From assembly GCA_900550095.1 (NCBI GenBank), contig URRG01000009.1, forward strand, positions 1 to 17,560: 17,560 nt of DNA, given 5' to 3'. Source of the stretch: an uncultured Oscillospiraceae bacterium (lineage in GTDB: Bacteria > Bacillota > Clostridia > Oscillospirales > Acutalibacteraceae). A model generated the notes under the pieces. That model was given only the letters and a program-made list of their open reading frames with translations, had not been told where the DNA came from and did not search any database. Shown one piece after another: positions 7,511 to 13,940 of this stretch (positions are counted from its first letter, which is position 1; each line of letters opens with the position of its first letter). The position numbers and the translations under genes were made by a program.

Positions 7511-8785
7511 ATGGCTTCACCTTTGGCGGACAGACTTCGTCCAATACAGCTTGAGGATATCGTGGGGCAGAGGCACCTTCTGGGGGAGGGAAGGCCCCTG
7601 CGGAAAATTATTGAATCGGGGGAGATTCCCAACATGGTCTTTTACGGCCCCTCCGGTGTGGGAAAAACTACTCTGGCTACCTTTATAGCCAAGCGGACAA
7701 ACCGAAAACTCTGCAAGCTGAACGGAACCACGGCTTCCACGGCGGATATACGGGAGGTAGTCTCTCAGCTGGACAGGCTGGACGCTGTTAACGGCGTTTT
7801 GCTATATCTGGATGAGATCCAGTATTTCAATAAAAAGCAGCAGCAGACTCTTCTGGAATTCATTGAGAACGGGAGTATCACTCTGATCGCTTCCACCACA
7901 GAAAACCCCTATTTTTATGTGTATTCCGCCATTCTGAGCCGTTCTACCGTGTTCGAATTTAAGACGGTAGAGCCTCAGGATGTGGAACCGGCTGTGGAAA
8001 GGGCGTTCCATTTTCTGGAGGAAGAGCGGGGGACGCCCATCCTCCCGGAGGAGGGCGTTATCCCCCATATTGCCGCAGCCTGCGGCGGGGATGTACGCAA
8101 GGCCATGAATGCCGTGGAACTTTGCGTTTTTGCCGGGGATATGGGGGAAGACGGGGTGCTGCGCGTTTCGCTGGAAAGCGCCCGGGAACTGACGCAGAAA
8201 AGCGCTATACGCTATGACAAGGATGGCGATGAGCACTATGATCTGCTTTCGGCTTTTCAGAAATCCATGCGGGGCTCTGATCCGCAGGCCTCTATTTACT
8301 ATCTGGCCCGGCTTCTTTCGGCGGGAGATTTGCCCTCCGCATGCCGCAGGCTCATGGTCTGCGCCTGCGAGGATGTGGGGCTTGCCTATCCTATGGTTAT
8401 TCCCATCGTAAAAGCCGCGGTGGACGCTGCCCTGCAGGTGGGGCTGCCGGAGGCCCGCTTTCCCTTGGCAGATGCGGTGCTTCTTGTGGCGAACAGCCCA
8501 AAATCCAATTCCGCCCACAACGCCATCAACCAGGCTATGGACGATATCGCCGCAGGCCGGGTGGGCCGGATCCCCAGAACATTGCAGAACAAGCATTACG
8601 ATGGGGCGGATGCCGCTGTAAAAGGGCAGTTTTATAAATATCCCCACGAATTCCCCCATCATTGGGTGGAGCAGCAGTATCTGCCGGACAGTCTTCAGGA
8701 TACAGTATATTATGAATGGGGAGAAAACAAAAATGAGCAGGCCTTCCGCCAATATTGGGAGGCTGTGAAGGGGAAAAAGAAATGA
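7511..8785 (+). CDS. rarA: Replication-associated recombination protein A (AAA+ ATPase)
   Basis: RarA/MgsA (Mgs1/WRNIP1 family) is a tetrameric AAA+ ATPase related to clamp loaders that acts at stalled replication forks with SSB and DNA gaps. 424 residues, normal length. The N-terminus (PLADRLRPIQLEDIVGQ) is diagnostic; Walker A GPSGVGKT is at 46-53 and Walker B LYLDEI at 98-103, with sensor 1 in STTENP, then the C-terminal tetramer region with RIPRTLQNKHYDGA and YKYPHEFPHHWVEQQYLP. The ATG at 7511 has AAGGAGG eight bases upstream; the in-frame ATG at 7493 lies upstream of that ribosome site and is rejected. An 18-codon open frame (7436-7492) lies in the leader. The next gene overlaps its stop by four bases (ATGA), so translation is coupled. 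Confidence 0.95.
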   Translation: MASPLADRLRPIQLEDIVGQRHLLGEGRPLRKIIESGEIPNMVFYGPSGVGKTTLATFIAKRTNRKLCKLNGTTASTADIREVVSQLDRLDAVNGVLLYLDEIQYFNKKQQQTLLEFIENGSITLIASTTENPYFYVYSAILSRSTVFEFKTVEPQDVEPAVERAFHFLEEERGTPILPEEGVIPHIAAACGGDVRKAMNAVELCVFAGDMGEDGVLRVSLESARELTQKSAIRYDKDGDEHYDLLSAFQKSMRGSDPQASIYYLARLLSAGDLPSACRRLMVCACEDVGLAYPMVIPIVKAAVDAALQVGLPEARFPLADAVLLVANSPKSNSAHNAINQAMDDIAAGRVGRIPRTLQNKHYDGADAAVKGQFYKYPHEFPHHWVEQQYLPDSLQDTVYYEWGENKNEQAFRQYWEAVKGKKK

Positions 8786-9384
8786 GCGGCGGAACAAAAC
8801 GCAAAAAGGTATTCGGGAGATGCGGCGAACCGGCTGAAGAGCTTATGCGGGCCTATGCTCTTTTGGAATCGGTGACGCCCTTGGCGGTGGACTGCGGCAA
8901 CATCTGTGGCAGAGCCTGCTGCCGGGGGGATGGGCATACGGGTATGGGGCTTTTCCCCTATGAAGAACAGCTTCTGAAAGTGGAACCGGATTTTTCGATC
9001 CTTCCCACAGAGGATAACGAGGGCTACGGCCTTTGCGTTTGCCGCAGTGTCTGCCGCCGTCGGTCCCGTCCTCTGGCCTGCCGGATGTTCCCCTTTTTCC
9101 CGCTGGTGTATGAAAACAGGCGTACAGGCGCATGGGGGATCCGGGTGATTCCCGATCCCAGAGGCTCCTCCGTGTGCCCCCTTATCCGGCAGAAGGTTCC
9201 GCCCCAGCCTCTTTTTGAGCGCCGCCTGAGGAGGGCCGCCAGACACATGCTCCGCGAGCCGAAATTGCGGGAGTATTTGCTGCAGACAAGCCGTTTTTTG
9301 ATGGATATCGAAGCCATTCGGCGAAAACTGGAGCAGAGCGGATCTTTCTATACAGCCTGTAAGAATGCCGGCCATACATTGTAA
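8782..9384 (+). CDS. Cysteine-cluster protein (YkgJ-like), function unknown
   Basis: 200 residues, soluble, no signal peptide. Two cysteine groups are visible: Cys38, Cys42, Cys46 and Cys47 (DCGNICGRACCRGDGH, then GMGLFPYEEQLL) and Cys85, Cys87, Cys91 and Cys100 (LCVCRSVC...RPLACRMFPFFPL). The CC plus RP..CR.FPF pattern resembles YkgJ-type proteins, which are proposed to hold zinc or an iron-sulfur cluster; biochemical function is not established. Close relatives in Clostridia are usually left as hypothetical. The ATG overlaps the rarA stop (ATGA) with AAGGGG upstream, so it depends on rarA translation. This pairing hints at, but does not show, a role in DNA repair or metal handling. The C-terminal half is basic and helical. 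Confidence 0.75.
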   Translation: MSGGTKRKKVFGRCGEPAEELMRAYALLESVTPLAVDCGNICGRACCRGDGHTGMGLFPYEEQLLKVEPDFSILPTEDNEGYGLCVCRSVCRRRSRPLACRMFPFFPLVYENRRTGAWGIRVIPDPRGSSVCPLIRQKVPPQPLFERRLRRAARHMLREPKLREYLLQTSRFLMDIEAIRRKLEQSGSFYTACKNAGHTL

Positions 9385-9424
9385 AAAAACAAAGAATATT
9401 ATTTGCGCAAAAGGGAAAACCTTC

Positions 9425-9453
9425 TTGTAAGTTTCGGGCCCGGGTGGTATGAT
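9425..9453 (+). promoter_or_regulatory. hrb promoter
   Basis: TTGTAA (9425-9430), 17-base spacer, TATGAT (9448-9453), with an extended TGG before the -10. The spacer holds an 8-bp palindrome, CGGGCCCG (9435-9442). Transcription would start near 9460, about 54 bases before the ATG. Confidence 0.65.
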
Positions 9454-9513
9454 AAAGAAAAGTGCAGAATATAAGGCCGGGCTGAGGCGCAAGGCCGGAA
9501 AAGGGGCAGAGTT

Positions 9514-10170
9514 ATGAAAAATGAAACTTTATTCAAACTGTCATACGGAATGTATGCAATCGGCGTAAAAGACGGAGAAAAGGCTTCTGCCTGTATTGTA
9601 AACACGGTTTTTCAGGTGACAAATTCTCCCAATACTTTGGCTGTAAGTATGAATCATGATAACTATAGCCACGAATGTATTCAGAAAACTGGGCTTTTTA
9701 CCGTGTCTGTCCTTTCTGAGGATACTTCCGGCGCGGTGATTGGGGCTCTTGGTTTTGCCTCTGGGCGCAGTACGGATAAACTGGCCAATGTGCGTCACCG
9801 CATCCTGGAGGAAGGGCTTCCCATCATCAAGGAAAATATCTGCTGCTGGTATCTGTGCAGGGTGATCACCAGTGCGGAAACTCCTACCCATACCCTGTTT
9901 GTAGGCGAGATCATTGCGGGAAGCGATAAAGCGGTAGGAAATCCCATGACCTATGACTATTATCACAAGGTCATCAAGGGTTCCGCACCCAAAAACGCTC
10001 CCACTTATCAGGCGTCTGTGCAGGAGGATGAGGACTTGGGCGGCGACGCGTGGATCTGCACGGTGTGCGGCTATGAGTATAAGGATGCGGATGTTCCCTT
10101 TGAGGAACTGCCTGACGATTGGGTGTGCCCCATCTGCGGTATGCCGAAATCTGCTTTTAAGCGAAAATAA
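9514..10170 (+). CDS. hrb: Flavin reductase-like / rubredoxin fusion (high-molecular-weight rubredoxin, Hrb)
   Basis: 218 residues, soluble. Residues 1 to about 165 form a flavin-reductase-like FMN-binding domain (MYAIGVKDG...NTVFQVTNSPNTLAVSMN; GALGFASGRSTDK), and residues 178-218 form a rubredoxin domain with the four iron ligands Cys182, Cys185, Cys205 and Cys208 (CTVCGYEY, ELPDDWVCPICGMPKSAF). This is the arrangement of Hrb of acetogens, which passes electrons from NAD(P)H to the flavodiiron protein FprA to reduce oxygen or nitric oxide. The role here is inferred from that family; no fprA lies in the window. A GGGG-containing ribosome site precedes the ATG. The gene is bracketed by its own promoter and terminator and is therefore a single-gene unit. 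Confidence 0.92.
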   Translation: MKNETLFKLSYGMYAIGVKDGEKASACIVNTVFQVTNSPNTLAVSMNHDNYSHECIQKTGLFTVSVLSEDTSGAVIGALGFASGRSTDKLANVRHRILEEGLPIIKENICCWYLCRVITSAETPTHTLFVGEIIAGSDKAVGNPMTYDYYHKVIKGSAPKNAPTYQASVQEDEDLGGDAWICTVCGYEYKDADVPFEELPDDWVCPICGMPKSAFKRK

Positions 10171-10203
10171 GCTGAGCCTCCTGTGAATAATCGAGATGTA
10201 TGA

Positions 10204-10240
10204 AAAAACTGCCGTCCCGTTCTTTGGTACGGCAGTTTTT
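10204..10240 (+). terminator. Strong intrinsic terminator after hrb
   Basis: A twelve-bp perfect stem, AAAAACTGCCGT (10204-10215) with ACGGCAGTTTTT (10229-10240), has a 13-base loop. The A- and T-rich ends allow function in either direction. Confidence 0.85.
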
Positions 10241-10585
10241 CTATATTTCCACATCCAGTGGATAAATAGTACTTTGGTGGGTAAAGAAAGAAGAAAAGGG
10301 TTGAAAGAGGTATTCGCAATCGGATACAGTAGAATAAGTTTCGCACTAATAAAATTAGGAGATTCGCTGTACCCGTATGACGGGCGCTGTTCCAAACGGG
10401 AATTTTGCCCTCATGTTGTTCTGCTCCCCGTCTACACCATGTGACCGGTACGAAGTGGGGCAGCAAGAAATACATGAAACATCTGGAGACCGTCTATAAG
10501 CATACCGCATGGCCGGTTGACTTCATATTCACCCAAGAAGCTGCAGAATTTTTTATCCAAAAAATCAGTATATTAAATTTTCTGT
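10241..10585. other. Gene-poor stretch, no supportable gene
   Basis: The 345 bases between the hrb terminator and the small membrane-protein gene carry only short frames (10196-10444 through the terminator, and 10405-10731 running antisense into the next gene) with no ribosome site or recognisable protein. One AT-only hairpin (ATTTTTT at 10548-10554 with AAAAAAT at 10559-10565) lies just past the 3' end of the leftward gene. The stretch could be the remains of a lost gene, but I recognise none. Confidence 0.5.
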
Positions 10586-10834
10586 TTAGTGCCGGCGGTG
10601 AAAGAAGACAAAGGCTAGTAGAATTCCCATCAGCAAAATTCCTACGGAAAGTCCCATCATTAGGCCGGACACAAATTCAGAAAAAGATGAGCCGCCTATC
10701 GATGACCGGGATAGAAAAGCCAATAGAATAGCCAGCAATATTAGAAATACACTCAATGAAAGTTGGGAGTTTTTCTTGCATACCTGAAAAAAGTGGAATA
10801 TGCGGGCTTTGAAGGAAAAATATCCTTTTGCCAT
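10586..10834 (-). CDS. Small two-helix membrane protein, hypothetical
   Basis: 82 residues. A basic N-terminus (MAKGYFSFKARIFHFFQ, about 1-20) is followed by one membrane segment near 26-42 (LSVFLILLAILLAFL), a short Ser/Gly loop, and a second near 55-78 (GLMMGLSVGILLMGILLAFVFF), then a basic tail, HRRH. Short proteins with a Gly-rich MGLSVG second helix are common in Firmicutes, often beside a DNA-binding regulator; no function is known. The ATG has GAGAGGG eight bases upstream on the minus strand. A weak promoter-like pair (ATGATA, 17 bases, TATATT) lies above it. It is 184 bases downstream of the XRE-methyltransferase gene in the same direction, so it could be read with it. Its strong hydrophobic patterning argues against a chance frame. 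Confidence 0.65.
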   Translation of the reverse strand: MAKGYFSFKARIFHFFQVCKKNSQLSLSVFLILLAILLAFLSRSSIGGSSFSEFVSGLMMGLSVGILLMGILLAFVFFHRRH

Positions 10835-11018
10835 TTATTACGCCCTCTCTTTTACAAAGAATTTAATATAATTCCCAAATATATAAATATCATATTCATT
10901 CCTCAGGAAAAAGAAAAGGCGCTTTTTGGTTAAACTTTTGTAAAACCTGTGAAATACAACGATGAAAACGGGAGATCTTGCAGAGGTATGTAAGGAATTC
11001 CTCCTAAAACATGGACAG

Positions 11019-11990
11019 TTATTCTTTCCGGGCTTTTATAATAAAGGTGTGATGCAAAAGTTTTGCCTTGTGGGCAGAATACCATGTATCTGTCCAGGGG
11101 GCATCTTCCTTCGCTCCGGCGGATTCTTCAATCAGCCGTTCTATCCGGAACCCCGCCTCAGCTAGGCCGTTGATATAAGAAGAAAGCTTCCAGTTCTTCA
11201 GACTGAGCTCTTCCCCTTTCTTCAGAATGTGGAAGCGGAATTCATCCACATAGGAGCGCTCCAGTATATAGCTTTCATCCTTATATTCCAGACAGGGAAG
11301 AAGCGGATTATCCCAGGAAAAAACAAAGATTCCACCGCGTTTCAAGCAGCTATGGGCCAGATGGAAGACCTTTTGCAGATCTACGCTCCATCCCAGGCCA
11401 TAGATGGAATATACCACATCGAAGTGCTGAAGAGGGATGCCGGGGTTTTGCTCCATAGGGGAGTTGAAAAGAAAGGCTTCCTTTCCGTTTTCCGTGAGAA
11501 GCTTTTCGGCGGCCTCTACCTGTTTTGAAGAGATATCCAGCCCCCAGAGTTCCCGGGCTCCCCTTTGAGCAGCATAGAGAAGGGAGTGTCCGCTTCCGCA
11601 GGCTAGCTCCAGAACTGTTTTGTTCTGAAGATTTCCCAGAAGGTGCAGCTCCTCCTCTGAGGGCGTGAAGGGGCCATAATCGGGGAGGATGGTTCCGTGC
11701 CACTGGGTTTCAGAGATACAGTCCCATCCGGAGCGGTTCTGCTCCAAATAAGGGCGTGCTTCCGTTGGTTCTTCCTCGCCGCCTTCCAGGATTCCCTCAA
11801 AAAGCGTATCGATGGAAACATGAAAAAATTGGGCGATTCTGGGCAAGATGGTAATATCGGGAAGGGCTTTTCCGCATTCCCATTTACTGACTGCCTGGGT
11901 AGAAACTCCCAGAGCGTCTGCCAGAGATTCCTGGCTCAAATTTCGGTAAAGGCGGAGCTGCCGGATGGTTTGTGGGATGGCTATATGCAT
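11019..11990 (-). CDS. XRE-family DNA-binding domain fused to SAM-dependent methyltransferase
   Basis: 323 residues, soluble, two domains. Residues 1-65 are a clear Cro/C1-type helix-turn-helix (QTIRQLRLYRNLSQESLADA, LGVSTQAVSKWECGKALPD, then FFHVSIDTLF). Residues about 85-323 are a class I methyltransferase with motif I VLELACGSG (126-134), motif II LWGLDIS (148-154), a HFDVVYSIYGLGW motif IV region (189-201), LKRGGIFVFSWD, and a C-terminal strand HHTFIIKARK. Both domains look intact. The TTG/ATG choice is simple: ATG 11990 has AGGAAAGGA upstream. Its promoter faces away from the ABC exporter operon, with a palindrome between, so it probably regulates that operon and itself. The methyltransferase part may sense or modify a small molecule, for example a drug; this is inference. 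It could also use the HTH only for self-regulation. Confidence 0.88.
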   Translation of the reverse strand: MHIAIPQTIRQLRLYRNLSQESLADALGVSTQAVSKWECGKALPDITILPRIAQFFHVSIDTLFEGILEGGEEEPTEARPYLEQNRSGWDCISETQWHGTILPDYGPFTPSEEELHLLGNLQNKTVLELACGSGHSLLYAAQRGARELWGLDISSKQVEAAEKLLTENGKEAFLFNSPMEQNPGIPLQHFDVVYSIYGLGWSVDLQKVFHLAHSCLKRGGIFVFSWDNPLLPCLEYKDESYILERSYVDEFRFHILKKGEELSLKNWKLSSYINGLAEAGFRIERLIEESAGAKEDAPWTDTWYSAHKAKLLHHTFIIKARKE

Positions 11991-12056
11991 ACAGATCGTT
12001 CCTTTCCTGAAAGCTTCCCCGGGGAGGGCTGCGCGTACCTGCGCTCCCTTTCTTTT

Positions 12057-12085
12057 ATACTAAATCTGAATGTGAGTTTGTGCAA
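12057..12085 (-). promoter_or_regulatory. Promoter of the XRE-methyltransferase gene
   Basis: On the minus strand: TTGCAC (12085-12080), 17-base spacer, TAGTAT (12062-12057). Transcription would begin near 12050, giving a leader of about 60 bases before the ATG at 11990. Confidence 0.65.
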
Positions 12086-12106
12086 TGGAAGGATACGGGA
12101 GGGGAT

Positions 12107-12123
12107 TTCAACCGCAGGTTGAA
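12107..12123. promoter_or_regulatory. Perfect palindrome midway between divergent promoters, candidate operator
   Basis: TTCAACC-GCA-GGTTGAA, 7-bp perfect arms and a 3-base centre. Its centre (12115) is the midpoint of the outer edges of the two -35 boxes (12085 and 12146), about 21-22 bases from each. A dimeric XRE repressor or activator, such as the neighbouring gene product, is the natural candidate binder. Confidence 0.6.
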
Positions 12124-12145
12124 GGAAACGGAAGGCAATTTTTTC

Positions 12146-12174
12146 TTGCGGGTTTCATAGGGAGAGGGTAGAAT
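12146..12174 (+). promoter_or_regulatory. Promoter of the ABC exporter operon
   Basis: TTGCGG (12146-12151), 17-base spacer, TAGAAT (12169-12174). The start would be near 12181, about 23 bases before the GTG start codon, leaving just room for the AAAGGATGATGG ribosome site. Confidence 0.65.
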
Positions 12175-12203
12175 ATAAAAAATCGGGGAAAGGATGATGG
12201 GAT

Positions 12204-13940
12204 GTGTGGAAACTTGCGCGTTATCTGAAGCGATATAAGCTCCAGGTGATATTGGGGCCGCTGTTTAAACTCACGGAGGCCGTCTTTGAACTGATAGTGC
12301 CTCTGATTACAGCAATGATTATTGACAATGGTGTGAAGAAAGGGGATATTCCGTATATTTGGCGAATGGGCGGCCTGATGCTTCTCTTGGGGATCGTGGG
12401 GCTTCTTTGTGCCATAGTCTGCCAGAAAATGGCTTCTATAGCTTCCCAGGGTGTGGGAACAGTGCTGCGGAACGAGCTTTTTCACCATATCAACAGTTTA
12501 TCCCATGCAGAGGTGGACCGCTTTGGGACGCCTTCGCTAATTACCCGCATCACCAGCGATGTAAACCAGCTTCAGTATGCGGTTGCCATGCTGATACGCC
12601 TTGTGATCCGCGCGCCGTTTCTGGCAATTGGGGCGGTTGTCATGGCGCTGTTCATCGATTTGAAGCTTGGGCTTATCTTTGTGGTGGTCACGCCTCTGAT
12701 CGCATTGGTGCTGTATCTGGTAATGTCACGCTCAGTACCCTATTTCAGAGTCATGCAGAAGAAGCTGGATCGTATTTCCCTGGTGAGCCGGGAGGGCCTT
12801 TCGGGCGCCAGGGTAGTGCGGGCTTTTTCCCGGCAGAAACATGAGGAGGAAAGGTTTACTCAGGCGGCGGAGGATCAGACTCGGACGGCGATCCAGGTGG
12901 GGAAGCTTTCCGCCCTTTTGAATCCTCTTACCTATGCCATCATGAATTTTGGCATTGTGGCTATTATCTGGTTCGGAGGCATTCAGGTGGATACCGGAAC
13001 CCTGGAACAGGGGCAAATCATCGCCTTTGTAAATTATATGACCCAGACGCTGCTGGCTCTGATTGTGGTGGCAAATCTGGTGGTTACCTTTACGAAGGCC
13101 TCCGCTTCGGCAGCCAGAGTCAATGAGGTTTTGGAAACGGAGCCCTCAGTGCGGGAGCCGGAAGGAAAGACGGCCGAAGCAAAGGAGGGAGAACCGCGGA
13201 TAGAATTCCGGAATGTCAGCTTCTCTTATACAGGCAGGGAGCCTTATGTGCTGGAAGATCTGAATTTTTCCATAGCGCCCGGTGAAACGGTGGGCATCAT
13301 CGGAGGAACAGGAAGCGGAAAATCTACCCTTATTCAGCTGATCCCCCGGTTTTATGATACCATACAGGGGGAAATTCTGGTAGACGGGGTGAACGTAAAA
13401 GAGTATGGCTTTCGGACGTTGAGGGGGAAAATCGGTATGGTCCCTCAGGAGGCAGTCCTTTTTTCGGGTACGATCGAAACCAATCTTCGCTGGGGGTGCA
13501 GGGAGGCCACAGAAGAACAGATGGTGCAGGCCCTCCGGACGGCTCAGGCCTGGGATTTTGTGAAGGCCCTGCCTAAAGGGATTCAGTCTCCCGTAAGCCA
13601 AAATGGCCGGAACTTTTCCGGCGGGCAGAGGCAGCGCTTGACCATCGCAAGGGCTCTCACGGGTTCCCCAAACATTCTCATTTTGGATGATAGCGCCAGT
13701 GCTCTGGATTTTGCTACTGACGCCGCTCTTCGCCGGGCTATCCGCAGAGAGACAAAGGATATGACAGTGTTGATCGTATCTCAGCGGGTCAGCAGTATCC
13801 GCAGCGCAGACAGAATTTTTGTTCTGGATGAGGGGAGGCTCTGCGGTATTGGGACCCACGAGGAGCTTTTGGAGAACTGCGGGGAATATAGAGAGATTTG
13901 TCTTTCTCAGGCGAGCGGGAAGGAGGGAGAAAATCCGTGA
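12204..13940 (+). CDS. ABC exporter subunit with degenerate ATP site (type IV half-transporter)
   Basis: 578 residues: six membrane helices (about 15-310), then a nucleotide-binding domain. Walker A GGTGSGKST (367-375), Q-loop VPQEAVLFSGT, signature FSGGQ (471-475). Two catalytic positions are changed: the Walker B end reads LILDDSASALD with Asp496 in place of the catalytic Glu, and the switch histidine is Gln527 (VSQRVSSI). These are the marks of the non-catalytic half of heterodimeric exporters such as BmrC/BmrD and TM287/288. It is a plasma-membrane protein whose substrate is probably a drug or hydrophobic compound (inference). GTG 12204 is the start: an in-frame TGA lies three codons upstream, and AAAGGATG is the ribosome site. 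The stop overlaps the next start (GTGA), so the two halves are translated together. Confidence 0.93.
   Translation: MWKLARYLKRYKLQVILGPLFKLTEAVFELIVPLITAMIIDNGVKKGDIPYIWRMGGLMLLLGIVGLLCAIVCQKMASIASQGVGTVLRNELFHHINSLSHAEVDRFGTPSLITRITSDVNQLQYAVAMLIRLVIRAPFLAIGAVVMALFIDLKLGLIFVVVTPLIALVLYLVMSRSVPYFRVMQKKLDRISLVSREGLSGARVVRAFSRQKHEEERFTQAAEDQTRTAIQVGKLSALLNPLTYAIMNFGIVAIIWFGGIQVDTGTLEQGQIIAFVNYMTQTLLALIVVANLVVTFTKASASAARVNEVLETEPSVREPEGKTAEAKEGEPRIEFRNVSFSYTGREPYVLEDLNFSIAPGETVGIIGGTGSGKSTLIQLIPRFYDTIQGEILVDGVNVKEYGFRTLRGKIGMVPQEAVLFSGTIETNLRWGCREATEEQMVQALRTAQAWDFVKALPKGIQSPVSQNGRNFSGGQRQRLTIARALTGSPNILILDDSASALDFATDAALRRAIRRETKDMTVLIVSQRVSSIRSADRIFVLDEGRLCGIGTHEELLENCGEYREICLSQASGKEGENP

Noticed and set aside
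6411..7544. 377-residue minus-strand open frame
   Set aside because: It is antisense to glyA, whose protein is unmistakable. The frame is open because of codon bias, and the translation is not protein-like.
10405..10731. 108-residue plus-strand open frame in the gene-poor stretch
   Set aside because: It has no ribosome site and no recognisable family, and its second half is antisense to a convincing membrane-protein gene.
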